DNA from: Adhaeribacter terrigena
GTDB lineage: Bacteria; Bacteroidota; Bacteroidia; Cytophagales; Hymenobacteraceae
Assembly (NCBI RefSeq): GCF_016623615.1
Contig: NZ_JAEHFX010000001.1
Coordinates: 620,001-684,000, forward strand
Length of the DNA stretch: 64,000 bases
Reading direction: 5' to 3'
The notes below the pieces were generated by a model. It was not told the DNA's origin and searched no databases. It saw only the letters and a program-made list of their open reading frames with translations. Within the stretch, counting starts at the first letter, position 1; the number at the start of each line of letters is the position of its first letter. Shown piece by piece: positions 35,837 to 46,051 of the stretch. A program made the translations under genes and the position numbers.

Positions 35837-36108
35837 GCTTTTAGGCTTTTTTTTATCGATCGGGCTTGTATTTATTCTGTAATGCCGGTCTTCCGGTTTT
35901 GTTAAACTTCGCGCTTTCAAATCATTTCTTACCTCCTTCAATTCGCTTGTTATCAGGTTTTATTCAGGGATGAGTATTCTGTGTTAATGGCTACAATGTA
36001 GTAGCGGAATAAAAATGTGATCAAATTACTATGAGAAAATTCTGAACTATAATACCCGAATAAGGGGATGGGTTTGGGAGATATATTAATTTTGTTAGCA
36101 CTTTTTTA

Positions 36109-39100
36109 ATGAAAAAATTAATACTCTTTGCCTGTTTGCTTCTTTGGGGCTACAGGTCAAATGCGCAGAGTACGAACGATGCCGGGGTGAATGCTATTAC
36201 GGGTCCAGCTTCACCGGTACTCTCCGGGGTAAGCCAACCGGTTGCGGTTACCATTAAAAACTACGCTGCCAGCACGCTTACGGCGGCTACCATAGGTTTC
36301 AGCGTGAACGGAGTAGTGCAACCAACTTTTTTCTGGACGGGTAGTCTGGCGAGTAATGGAACAGTAGCAGCAGTAACCATCGGCAACTTTACTTTTTTGG
36401 CCGGAAACCATACCGTTAAAGCATGGACCAGTAATCCGAACGGTGCTATCGATGGGAACCATGCCAACGATACAACTACCGTTACAATTGCAACCTGCAC
36501 TGCCCTGAACGGTACATATACGATCAATAAAACTGCGCCGGCTTCTGCTACAAACTTCCAGTCTTTCGCTTCCGTTGCTCAGGCGCTGACCAATTGCGGA
36601 ATTGGCGGGCCGGTGGTATTTAACGTAACCGGTGGGCCTTATAACGAAGCGGTTACTTTCACAAATGTGAATGGTGCCAGTGCATCAAATACCATTACGT
36701 TCCATGGGAATGCTAATTCGCTGAACAACCCGGCTTTGACTGGCGATGCGCTCAAACTGGATGGTTCTAAGTATTTCCGTTTCAATAACCTGAAAGTAGA
36801 GAATAATCAGGCCGCTACGGGCGGTGCCGTTTTAGCTCTTCTGAACAACGCTCAGAATAATATATTTACCGGCTGTACTTTTACGCATAGCATTTCTATT
36901 ACGGCTGCATCGTGGGTTATTAATATGCAGGGGGGAAGCAGTAATAATACTTTCCAGAATAATACCCTGATCGGCGGTAACTATAGCATAAATAACAGTG
37001 GTACAACCAGCGCACTAAATTCCAATAACCAGTTTACCGGTAATAATATCAAAGATTTTTATTTCACCGGTATTCAGACTAGCAATGCACCGGGTGCGCT
37101 GATAGAAGGAAACGATATTTCCCGGCCCATGCGTACCACTACCAGCACTTTCCAGGGCATCAGCATTGGTTCGGGTTGCACCGGTGTTACGATCAGCAAA
37201 AACCGCATTCACAATACCCACGATGCCATCTCGCTTCCAACAGGTAATTATTTTTACGGGATATACCTTACCGGCGCGGGTATTTCCGGTACCGAGAATA
37301 TTGTGAAGAACAATGCGATCTATAATATTAATATTCCGAATGGTTCGGTTTATGGTATTTACAATTCGGGTGGAAGCAATACCTATTTCTATAACAATAC
37401 GATATCAGCAGATAACCCCGATATTACGTACAATACGCTCCGCGGAATTTATCAGGGTAGTGCATTCACGAACGTAAAGTTTATTAATAATAACGTTAGC
37501 TTAACCAGTCCGGCAACCTCCAAGCATGCTGTTTATTTAGGCTCGTCCGGCATTTCGCTGGTAAGCGACAGAAATAACCTGTACGTAGGCTCTTCCGGAA
37601 ATATTGGCTATTACGGTACCGACAAAGCAACACTGGCAGACTGGAAAGCAGTGAACGGAAGTGCCTATGATCAGAACTCCGTTTCTGCAGATCCGCATTA
37701 CATAAACCTAAGTACAGGTAACCTGAGACCAACCAATGCAGCCCTCAATAATACCGGGCAGATTTTAACTGCGGTTACCGATGATATTACCGGCGCACCC
37801 CGCAGCACAACTGCCCCTGATCTGGGTGTCTATGAATTTACGCCTGCAGCAAATGATGCCGGTATTATTGCTTATGTTTCGGCTGCAACTCCAATTGTTC
37901 CGAATATTAGTACACCGGTAGTGGTAACGTTAAAGAATTTCGGAACGGCGCCGCTTACTGCTGTTGCCATTAACTGGAGCGTGAACAATGCAGCGCAAAC
38001 GGTTTACAATTGGACCGGAAATCTGGCGAGTTATCAGACTGTGAACGTTACTCTAGGAAATTATACGTTCCCGGGAGGCAACCATTCGCTGAATATCTGT
38101 GCTTCTAACCCGAACGGTGTAGCTGATCCTAACACAGATAATGATTGCCAAACCGTTTCAATAATTGCCTGCACCAACTTTGCCGGTACCTATACCATTA
38201 ACAAAAACGCTCCGGCTTCAGCCACGAATTTTGTTTCTTTTGCTTCGGTTATAAATTCACTTAAAAGCTGCGGGGTTTCTGCCCCGGTTACGTTCAATGT
38301 AGTTGCCGGATCAGGACCTTATAATGAAAATATTTCAATTGATAATATATCAGGTGCAAGTGCTACCAACACCATTACTTTTAATGGCAACGGCAACGTA
38401 GTGGCGAGCCCAAGTGCGTTAACCGATATTGTTCTGAAACTGGATGGGGCTAAATACCTTCGGTTTAATAATCTGAAAATTGAGGAGCACCCGAATACCG
38501 TTACCGGCGGGGTTATCTGGATGATTAATGGCGCTCAGCAAAATATTTTCAATGGATGCCATTTTACCCACAGTGTAATCAATACAAATGCTTCTTATGG
38601 GGTTTATATGCAGGCTGGTTCATCTTTCAATAAATTCACGAATAATACGATTACTGGTGCTTATTATGGTATCTATAATAATGGCATGCCGAACCTGCCA
38701 AATAGTAATAACCAATTTATTGGTAATATTCTGAAGGATCAGTTTGCTTATGGTATTTATAGTGCATTCAGTCCTGTTACTTTAATTGAAGGCAATGATA
38801 TTTCCCGCCCTAACCGGACAAATGGTACCGTTTTTTTTGGTATTAATTTTTCAACCGGGGTTCAGACTACTATAAGCAAGAACCGCATTCATAACACACA
38901 CGATGTAGTTACCGTTACCGGTGATGTTTATGGTATCTATTATGCTGCAGACGGAACTGCGGGGAATGAGAACATTATAAAAAATAATGTTCTGTATAAT
39001 TTTAATAATACTGGCGGTACGCTTTATGTTTTGTATAGTGCGGGCAGCAATACGTATTATTACCACAATACTATTTCAGTAGATAATCCGAATGTAAACT

Positions 39101-40647
39101 TTGCCAACGTAAGAGGAATAGATTATGCCGCACCCGTTACGAATGTTAAGTTTATTGACAACATAATCAGCATAAGCAGCCCTGCTACCCTTAAACATGC
39201 TATCTATTTAGGTTCAACGGCTCCCCCGATCATCAGTAATTACAATAACTTATATGTTCCGAATGGGAACGTTGGTTATTTAAGTGGTGATATTGGAACA
39301 TTAGCGTTGTGGGCACTTGCAAACCAAAACGCCTACGATCAGAACTCATATTCCTTAAACCCGATTTTTGCTAATGCGGTAAGCGGAAATTTACGACCTA
39401 CTGCTCCGGGAGCGGATAATCTGGGGCAGCCCATTCCAACCGTAACCGATGATATTAACGGAAATTCCAGAAGTACAACCACGCCAGACATTGGTGCATA
39501 CGAATTCACCATTAATCAGAATGATGTTGGGATTACAAATATTACCGGCCCGGTTGCTACCGGTTGCGGGCTTACTGCTGCCGAAACCATTACTGTAACC
39601 ATTAAAAACTACGGAACTTCTGCGCAAACCAGTATACCGGTTTCTTATACCCTGAACGCTGGCACCCCGGTAAATGAAACGTTCACCGGAGCGCTGCCTG
39701 CTGGTGGCACCGCAATATATACCTTTGCGGCCAAAGCGAATATGGTAACGGGCGGAGTTCATACTTTTGCCGCACAAACTAACCTGCCAAATGACGCAGT
39801 AGCTGTAAATAACGATACTACCCTAACAATAACGAATGCATTGGTGCCAACTCTGCCGGCAAAATTCGATTTTGAAACGCCTGTAACTGGTATGAATAAG
39901 TTATACAAGGTTACGAATGCAAAATCCAATATTTGGGAAGATGCAGCAGCCAGCTTTGGTACTGGTTCTACCAAAGGTATGATCATGGATGGGGTAGGCC
40001 ATGCAGGCTGGGTTCCTCCGGTTGGCGTAGTAGATACCTGGACCAGCAATTCGGATAATTTTTCCGGAATATACATCTGTATTTCGCCGGCTGGTGGCCC
40101 GGTAGCCGATTCCCTGTATTTAACTTTTGATCTGAAGCAATTATTTAAAGGGGCCTATGTAAATACCAACTTCCGGGTAACCGTGAACGGGACCCAAACC
40201 GGTCAGACTTACCAGCCGCCTTTCTCCGGTTTGCCAATTAACTGGCAGAAAGTAAAAGTTGACCTTACCAAGTATATAAATGATCCGTTTGTAAAGATCG
40301 GGCTGGAAAGCATCGTGAAAGAAGCGTATGACAACGGTAACGGCACAGCCAACCTGATCGACAACATCGAGATCAGGCGTGTGGGGTATACCGGGGTAAA
40401 AGATGCTACGCTTGCCGCTCAACTGAACGTATTCCCAAATCCTGGAAATGGCATCTTTAATGTTGAACTTCCAGAGAGTAAAACTTACGAATTAATAGTA
40501 TCTGACCTGGCTGGCAAAGTGATGATAAAACAGGTAGTTAAAGGTGGAAGAAGCCAGTTGAAGCTGGAAGGAACTGCCAAAGGCATCTACCTGGTGAAGG
40601 TTACTTCAGAAAAGGGCACTGCGGTAAGAAAACTGATCATAGAATAA
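36109..40647 (+). CDS. Giant T9SS cargo protein with two beta-helix modules (array member 1)
   Basis: A 1512-aa secreted protein. Signal peptide MKKLILFACLLLWGYRSNAQ; two modules, each a CARDB/Ig-like domain (about 23-131 and 581-687) plus a right-handed parallel beta-helix (about 137-570 and 690-1132) with IEGNDISRP and ISKNRIHNTHD turns. A third CARDB domain (1137-1247) follows, then a jelly-roll-like domain (1250-1424, with STKGMIMDGVGHAGW and NGNGTANLIDNIEI). The end is a type A T9SS sorting domain (NVFPNPGNGIFNVELPESK, last 75 residues). Beta-helices of this kind bind or cut polysaccharide, but no catalytic residues are visible; a structural or adhesive role is inferred. Export needs a T9SS encoded elsewhere. 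Confidence 0.9.
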   Translation: MKKLILFACLLLWGYRSNAQSTNDAGVNAITGPASPVLSGVSQPVAVTIKNYAASTLTAATIGFSVNGVVQPTFFWTGSLASNGTVAAVTIGNFTFLAGNHTVKAWTSNPNGAIDGNHANDTTTVTIATCTALNGTYTINKTAPASATNFQSFASVAQALTNCGIGGPVVFNVTGGPYNEAVTFTNVNGASASNTITFHGNANSLNNPALTGDALKLDGSKYFRFNNLKVENNQAATGGAVLALLNNAQNNIFTGCTFTHSISITAASWVINMQGGSSNNTFQNNTLIGGNYSINNSGTTSALNSNNQFTGNNIKDFYFTGIQTSNAPGALIEGNDISRPMRTTTSTFQGISIGSGCTGVTISKNRIHNTHDAISLPTGNYFYGIYLTGAGISGTENIVKNNAIYNINIPNGSVYGIYNSGGSNTYFYNNTISADNPDITYNTLRGIYQGSAFTNVKFINNNVSLTSPATSKHAVYLGSSGISLVSDRNNLYVGSSGNIGYYGTDKATLADWKAVNGSAYDQNSVSADPHYINLSTGNLRPTNAALNNTGQILTAVTDDITGAPRSTTAPDLGVYEFTPAANDAGIIAYVSAATPIVPNISTPVVVTLKNFGTAPLTAVAINWSVNNAAQTVYNWTGNLASYQTVNVTLGNYTFPGGNHSLNICASNPNGVADPNTDNDCQTVSIIACTNFAGTYTINKNAPASATNFVSFASVINSLKSCGVSAPVTFNVVAGSGPYNENISIDNISGASATNTITFNGNGNVVASPSALTDIVLKLDGAKYLRFNNLKIEEHPNTVTGGVIWMINGAQQNIFNGCHFTHSVINTNASYGVYMQAGSSFNKFTNNTITGAYYGIYNNGMPNLPNSNNQFIGNILKDQFAYGIYSAFSPVTLIEGNDISRPNRTNGTVFFGINFSTGVQTTISKNRIHNTHDVVTVTGDVYGIYYAADGTAGNENIIKNNVLYNFNNTGGTLYVLYSAGSNTYYYHNTISVDNPNVNFANVRGIDYAAPVTNVKFIDNIISISSPATLKHAIYLGSTAPPIISNYNNLYVPNGNVGYLSGDIGTLALWALANQNAYDQNSYSLNPIFANAVSGNLRPTAPGADNLGQPIPTVTDDINGNSRSTTTPDIGAYEFTINQNDVGITNITGPVATGCGLTAAETITVTIKNYGTSAQTSIPVSYTLNAGTPVNETFTGALPAGGTAIYTFAAKANMVTGGVHTFAAQTNLPNDAVAVNNDTTLTITNALVPTLPAKFDFETPVTGMNKLYKVTNAKSNIWEDAAASFGTGSTKGMIMDGVGHAGWVPPVGVVDTWTSNSDNFSGIYICISPAGGPVADSLYLTFDLKQLFKGAYVNTNFRVTVNGTQTGQTYQPPFSGLPINWQKVKVDLTKYINDPFVKIGLESIVKEAYDNGNGTANLIDNIEIRRVGYTGVKDATLAAQLNVFPNPGNGIFNVELPESKTYELIVSDLAGKVMIKQVVKGGRSQLKLEGTAKGIYLVKVTSEKGTAVRKLIIE

Positions 40648-40648
40648 T

Positions 40649-40704
40649 AAAACGGTATGCTTTTAAGCATAAAAACTCCTGCTGGTTTTCCGGCAGGAGT
40701 TTTT
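40649..40704 (+). terminator. Terminator with AAAACGGTATGCTTTT box after array member 1
   Basis: The box at 40649-40664 is followed by a GC-rich stem (40671-40682 with 40693-40704, extended by one G-U and two G-C pairs) and an 8-base T run. Similar box-plus-terminator pairs follow other array genes. Confidence 0.85.
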
Positions 40705-41441
40705 TTTTGCCTGATTTTTTGTTCTGCAGTAAATAAATCTCCAGTTTCGGGAGCCAGTTGAACGTTGCTTAACCTTGAATAATGTTTTACACCTGGTGAC
40801 TCATACCTGGTTACAGGTGGTTCGTTTATACTTTTTCAAAGGAAATCTAAGCGGTTTTCTAAACCAGAACTACCTGTAATTTCTTCCGGCAACTTAGCCT
40901 AAATTGTGATTCTTATAGCTACGGATTTACACGGCAAATCTGCGGGGAAGAATACAGCCAATACAAAAACGGGCTGCCGGCTGCTGCAATCCTGCTTTAT
41001 TCTGAAACGGTATTTAAAAACAGCCGAAAAGTATAAACCTGATCTGAATACTCTCGCGGCGGGGGTAATTTATGGGTAGGATTTTTTTAATGCTTTATAT
41101 AAGAACAGACTCTAAAATCCTGAAAATATCTAAGTTTGTCTTGTAGTAATCTGATTAACATACATTGTTTGATTAGCTGGTTGGCGTTCATGCCTGAAAT
41201 TGCTCTGTTCATTCCCATATTATTGAAGTGTAAATAACTATTAAATAGTTTTAGTTAGGATAAGTCGTGTTTATACTGAATAGACACTCTTATTATCAGT
41301 TACTTTTTCTCACAAATAATTTGGTTTTTTCAGGGTCCGGCATTTTTAAATGCCGGACATCTGGATTTGCAACTCCATTTTCAGGAGAAAAATGATCATT
41401 GAATTTATCCTCATTTTTTTTCACTTCACTCTTTCTTTCAA
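40705..41441. other. Long intergenic region with an inverted repeat near the next gene
   Basis: 737 bp with no gene I can support. A perfect 11-bp inverted repeat lies at 41335-41345 and 41348-41358, about 85 bp before the next ATG. The rest shows no clear repeat, tRNA or coding frame. Confidence 0.5.
41335..41358. promoter_or_regulatory. Perfect 11-bp inverted repeat before array member 2
   Basis: GTCCGGCATTT is mirrored by AAATGCCGGAC with two bases between the arms. The place, in the leader of a large surface-protein gene, suits an operator or mRNA hairpin. No T run follows on the plus strand; T6 lies on its left side. Confidence 0.4.
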
Positions 41442-44400
41442 ATGAAAAAACATTTACTCTTTTATCTGGTGTTTCTGCTGCTTGCCATAAATGCTATGGC
41501 GCAGGTGCAGCAAAGTACAGTAGTTAGCCTTGGCACAGGTACAACTGCTTCCAAGGATAACGGCCCGATCGTGGTGGATGCCACCGTTCCGACAGGTTAT
41601 TTTTCCCGGCATATAGGCCTCTATATGGCATCAGATATCTCTGCTGTTCCTTTCACGGAGCGGGTTCTGACTAAAATCGCCTGGTATAAAGATAATGCAG
41701 ACCCGTATGTTACTACCAGCGGAGCCATGAAGATCTACATAAAACAAACGGCTTTGCAAACTTTGTCACCTCCGATAGGATTTGGTGTAAACTGGAATAC
41801 GCACTTTACGGGTGCTACTGAAGTGTATACCGTGAACATGCCAAGCATTAGCAGCGGAGCCGGCTGGAAGGAATTCGTATTGCCGAAACCCTTTACCTGG
41901 GATGGAACCAGTAACCTGGAGGTGTTCGTGGAATGGACCGGGGTAGGCACTATTACCAACAGCCTGAACTGGCGTTATACAACCGGAGCTGCTACTGCTA
42001 ATACGCTTACTACTACCGGCACAGGAACGACGGGTCTCCCGGTTTCCGGAAACATTCCGGATATTCGGTTTACCTTTTCTTCTTTCAACAACGATGGCGG
42101 CGTAACGGCAATCAACGCGCCGGTTTCGCCGGTTACGGCAAACGTTAGTACGCCAGTTACTGCTACCATTAAAAATTTCGGCATTAACGCAGTAACTACT
42201 GCCACCATTGGCTGGAAAGTGAACGGCATAGCCCAACCGGATTATACCTGGAGCGGCAACCTGGCCAGCCAGCAAACCGACGGACCTGTTACGCTGGGTA
42301 ATTATACTTTTCTGGATGGTTCTCATACCGTTAAGGCTTATACCAAAACCTTAAATGGCGTTGCTGATCCGCTCTCGGCCAACGATACCACTACCGTTCA
42401 ATTGGTAGCCTGTTCTGCTTTAAGCGGAAATTATACGATCAATAAGAATGCCCCGGTTTCTGCTACCAACTTTCAGTCGTTCAATGCAGTTGCCCAGGCT
42501 TTAAATACCTGCGGTGTAGCCGGGCCGGTAATCATAACGGTTACTTCAGGAACAGGCCCATACAATGAGTCGGTTACATTGACCAACGTGCTTGGTACCA
42601 GTGCCACCAATACCCTTACTTTTGAAGGCTCAGGCAATACCATTACTTCGGCCAATGAAATCATATTCAAATTGAATAACGCGGATTACGTAAAGCTGAA
42701 TAACCTGGTAATTACCAATACAAATACCGGGCAAAAGTGTGCCGGGGTACAGTTGATTAACAATTCTGATTTCTTTACCCTTTCGAACAGTACGATTAAT
42801 ATGCCGCAAATAGCTTTTGCGGGTATTGTTGGTATCGTACTAACCGAAGGCACTGGTTCCCAGTATAATGCAACAGGAAATTTTTCTAACAACTCTTTGT
42901 TTCAGAACAATATCATCAATGGAGGGTATTATGGTATCCGGATGCATGGACAAGCAGGCGTTCCAACAGGATCTGCTCCTACAGGCGCAGTAAATAACCA
43001 TTTTATTAATAACCAGATCCGTGAATTTTCCAATTTTGGTATCTCCTTAAGCAATGCCGATGGCACCAAGATTGAGGGCAATATTTTTACCCGCCCGACC
43101 CGGACAGATGTTTCAAATTTTCAATGTGTAGTGATCGCTAGCGGATCAATCAATACCCTTGTAAACAAGAATCGTTTCCATAATTCACATGGTGGCGCAC
43201 CTACAAATACTGGTGGTGCCACTGTTATTTCTATTGAATCTGCTGCTGCTGCCGGTTCGGAGAATATTATCAAGAACAACCTAATCTATAATATCAATCA
43301 TCAGGGGGTTGTTAATGTAATTAGTATGTTCAGTAATACGGTTACCGGAGCTTATATTTATCACAATACTATTTCTATTGAAAACCCGAACCGCCCGGCC
43401 ACCAATACCAGCAATATCCGGGCATTTACCGGTGCATCAGGGGTCGGAGGAAATGTTAAATTCATCAATAACATTATTTCTGTAAATATGCCGGGCACCG
43501 GCAATAAACACGCTATTTACCTTGGCGCCGCACCGGCTGCCACGTTCGTAAGCAACAACAACGTTTTGTATCTTGCTTCCGGCCAGACCAATGCTTTTAC
43601 CGGCGCAATAGGTGCTACTAATTACGCGACATTAGCCAACTGGCAGGTGGCCAATACTACCACGCCTTACGATGTGAACAGCGTTGCTATTAACCCGGCA
43701 TTTACAAGCCTTGCAACCGGCGACCTGAAACCAACAGCATTGGGTGTAAATAATATTGGAGTTCCGGTCGTACCAACCGTTGCCGATGATTTTATGGAGG
43801 TAACCCGCAACGCAACCACTCCTGACCCGGGCGCTTATGAGTTCGACGTGAATGATGCCGGTGTATCGGCCATCACAGCTCCAAATTCCGGCTGTAACCT
43901 CTCGAACCAGGCAGTAATTACCATTACCGTAAACAACTTCGGAACGGCGGCTTTAAGCAATATTCCGGTTTCGTATACAATTAATGGCGGCACTCCTGTA
44001 ACGGCGATTATTGCTGGTCCGATTGCTGCGGGCGCAACCGCAACGTATTCTTTCACGGCAACTGCTAACTTAAGCACACCAGGTTCTTACAGCATTGTAG
44101 CCAGCACCAACCTTGCCGGCGACGCGCTTGCTCCCAACGATGCTTTCACCAAAGTAGTTGTTTCTTCTGCGACACCAGCAATACCGACAATCACTGCCGG
44201 TGGCCCAACCACTTTCTGTACTGGTGGCTCGGTGGTATTGACCGCTGCTTCTACAACTACCGGCGCAACTTTCACCTGGTTTAAAGATGGTGTAGCGATC
44301 ACTGGTGCAACAGCAGTTACTTATACTGCCACTACTGCTGGTAATTATACTGCGGTGGCTACTGCGAACGGTTGCGCCAGCCCGGCTTCAGCGGTAACTA

Positions 44401-45614
44401 CTGTAACGGTAAACTCAATTACAGCAGTACCAACTATTACAGCAGGTGGCCCTACAACTTTCTGTACAGGAGGTTCTGTTACGTTAACAGCTGCATCGAC
44501 CACAACTGGAGCTACTTTCGCCTGGTATAGAAATGGTACAGCGATCACGGGCGCAACAGCAGCAACTTATTCGGCTTCTATGGCGGGTAATTATACCGCA
44601 ATTGCAACAGCAAACGGTTGTTCCAGCGGATATTCGACAGTTATAATTGTAACAGTTAATACAATCGCAGCTACCCCAACCATTACTGCCAGTGGCCCTG
44701 CAACCTTCTGTACTGGTGGCTCCGTGGTATTGACTGCAGCTTCTACGACTACCGGCGCTACTTATACCTGGTCCCTGAATGGCACGCCAATTACCGGCGC
44801 CACTTCGGCCACTTATATTGCCACTACTGCTGGTAACTATACTGCAATAGCTACGGCTAACGGTTGCGCCAGTCCGGCTTCGGCAGTTATTACTGTTACT
44901 GTAAATGCTGCTCCGGCTATACCAACTATTGCCGCCAGCGGGACGACAACTATTTGTGCAGGTGGTTCTGTTACGTTAACGGCTGCTTCTACTACCGCCG
45001 GCGCTACTTATACCTGGTCCCTGAATGGTTCGGCAATTACGGGTGCTACTGCTGCTACTTATACTGCTAATACAGCAGGAAACTATACTGCTACGGCTAT
45101 TTCAGGAACCTGTACAGCAACGTCAGCCGCTACTGTTCTTACAGTTACTCCGCTACCGGCTACCCCAACTATTACGCGTAACGGATTCACGTTGACTTCC
45201 AGCAGCGCAACGGGCAACCAGTGGTATAAGGATAGCAATATTCTTACCGGAGAAACCAATGCCACTTATAATGCTACTGCCAATGGATCTTACACGGTAG
45301 TGTTTACCGACAATGGCTGCAGCTCTGCAATTTCAAATGCGGTTAACATTACCAACACCGGCCTGGCCGACGATCTGGCTAATTTGCAGGTTGCTGTTTT
45401 CCCGAACCCTTCAACTGGAATATTCAACGTTACTTTACCGGAAAACCAGACTTACAAGTTATTGGTAACCGATTTGACGGGCAAAGTGATCCAGCGTCAA
45501 ACTGTTAACAACAGTAAGGTTCAGTTAGATATCCATACGGCAGCTAAAGGGATTTACCTGCTCCGTATTTCCGGCGAAAACGGTTTGGCCGTACGTAAGC
45601 TGGTAGTCGAGTAA
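41442..45614 (+). CDS. Giant T9SS cargo protein with one beta-helix and Ig repeats (array member 2)
   Basis: A 1390-aa secreted protein. Signal peptide MKKHLLFYLVFLLLAINAMA; an N-terminal domain of about 190 residues rich in beta-strands (TGYFSRHIGLYMASDI, NLEVFVEWTGVG); a CARDB-like domain (217-325); a parallel beta-helix (330-800); a second CARDB domain (803-910). It then differs from its siblings: four Ig-like repeats of 82 residues (one is 81; about 914-1241, GGPTTFCTGGSVVLTAAS) plus a shorter fifth replace the jelly-roll. A type A T9SS sorting domain (VAVFPNPSTGIFNVTLPEN) ends it. Ig repeats with two Cys each are common in adhesins; the ligand is unknown. Confidence 0.9.
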   Translation: MKKHLLFYLVFLLLAINAMAQVQQSTVVSLGTGTTASKDNGPIVVDATVPTGYFSRHIGLYMASDISAVPFTERVLTKIAWYKDNADPYVTTSGAMKIYIKQTALQTLSPPIGFGVNWNTHFTGATEVYTVNMPSISSGAGWKEFVLPKPFTWDGTSNLEVFVEWTGVGTITNSLNWRYTTGAATANTLTTTGTGTTGLPVSGNIPDIRFTFSSFNNDGGVTAINAPVSPVTANVSTPVTATIKNFGINAVTTATIGWKVNGIAQPDYTWSGNLASQQTDGPVTLGNYTFLDGSHTVKAYTKTLNGVADPLSANDTTTVQLVACSALSGNYTINKNAPVSATNFQSFNAVAQALNTCGVAGPVIITVTSGTGPYNESVTLTNVLGTSATNTLTFEGSGNTITSANEIIFKLNNADYVKLNNLVITNTNTGQKCAGVQLINNSDFFTLSNSTINMPQIAFAGIVGIVLTEGTGSQYNATGNFSNNSLFQNNIINGGYYGIRMHGQAGVPTGSAPTGAVNNHFINNQIREFSNFGISLSNADGTKIEGNIFTRPTRTDVSNFQCVVIASGSINTLVNKNRFHNSHGGAPTNTGGATVISIESAAAAGSENIIKNNLIYNINHQGVVNVISMFSNTVTGAYIYHNTISIENPNRPATNTSNIRAFTGASGVGGNVKFINNIISVNMPGTGNKHAIYLGAAPAATFVSNNNVLYLASGQTNAFTGAIGATNYATLANWQVANTTTPYDVNSVAINPAFTSLATGDLKPTALGVNNIGVPVVPTVADDFMEVTRNATTPDPGAYEFDVNDAGVSAITAPNSGCNLSNQAVITITVNNFGTAALSNIPVSYTINGGTPVTAIIAGPIAAGATATYSFTATANLSTPGSYSIVASTNLAGDALAPNDAFTKVVVSSATPAIPTITAGGPTTFCTGGSVVLTAASTTTGATFTWFKDGVAITGATAVTYTATTAGNYTAVATANGCASPASAVTTVTVNSITAVPTITAGGPTTFCTGGSVTLTAASTTTGATFAWYRNGTAITGATAATYSASMAGNYTAIATANGCSSGYSTVIIVTVNTIAATPTITASGPATFCTGGSVVLTAASTTTGATYTWSLNGTPITGATSATYIATTAGNYTAIATANGCASPASAVITVTVNAAPAIPTIAASGTTTICAGGSVTLTAASTTAGATYTWSLNGSAITGATAATYTANTAGNYTATAISGTCTATSAATVLTVTPLPATPTITRNGFTLTSSSATGNQWYKDSNILTGETNATYNATANGSYTVVFTDNGCSSAISNAVNITNTGLADDLANLQVAVFPNPSTGIFNVTLPENQTYKLLVTDLTGKVIQRQTVNNSKVQLDIHTAAKGIYLLRISGENGLAVRKLVVE
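44184..45164 (+). repeat. Tandem Ig-domain repeats, 246-bp period
   Basis: Unit starts at 44184, 44430, 44676 and 44922 are exactly 246 bp apart; the next start at 45165 follows after 243 bp and leads into a shortened fifth unit. The encoded FCTGGSVVLTAAST and ATANGC segments recur with small changes. Such repeats can expand or contract by recombination. Confidence 0.9.
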
Positions 45615-45618
45615 GCGC

Positions 45619-45678
45619 AAAACGCTATCCTTTTTATCACGAAAAGTCCTTCTGTATTTTGCAGGAGGACTTTTTTTT
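45619..45678 (+). terminator. Terminator with AAAACGCTATCCTTTTT box after array member 2
   Basis: The box at 45619-45635 precedes a stem (45642-45654 with 45662-45674, one G-U pair) and an 8-base T run. Confidence 0.85.
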
Positions 45679-46051
45679 ATACATTATTGCTCTATTTTTA
45701 AATTAATTTAACTGCGGATTAGGAATTGGTTCTTGGCCTATACTTGGATGAAATTTAAGTTTAATTAAAAACCAAACGGGAGGTCCGACTGCATTAAAAG
45801 CCTCCTGATTTTTTATCAGGTAAATAAGCAGCCGCCTCTAATTGTATTGCATCATTAAAAATTCTATAGTCCCGCACCTTGTTGCAGGGCTTATATTTTT
45901 CCTTATGAGGATCTGGAAGGATAGGGTAGGAACACTGTGAAAATTTACAGCCAGCTTGCATTAACTTGAATATGTGATTAGTGGCCTGTTAAGAAAAAAT
46001 GGAATGCATGAAAAAATAGTTTGTATTTGCTTTAAATGCATTTCTTTGCAT
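45679..46051. other. Intergenic region before the sensor kinase gene
   Basis: About 370 bp with T-rich stretches and no clear repeat or RNA gene. The kinase promoter must lie here. GTG and ATG codons in the kinase frame occur at 45974 and 46004. Confidence 0.4.

Larger units (their letters stand above)
35603..36108. other. Junction between the metal island and the T9SS array
   Basis: 506 bp with the possible att core and the plus-strand terminator. A TAATTTTG sequence at 36087-36094 fits the Bacteroidota -7 promoter element (TAnnTTTG) 15 bp before the next ATG, but no good -33 TTG is spaced in front of it, so it is only a candidate promoter for the gene at 36109. Confidence 0.45.

Noticed and set aside
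44184-45164. Regular 246-bp spacing considered as a CRISPR-like array
   Set aside because: Units are coding, far too long and in frame; they are Ig-domain repeats.
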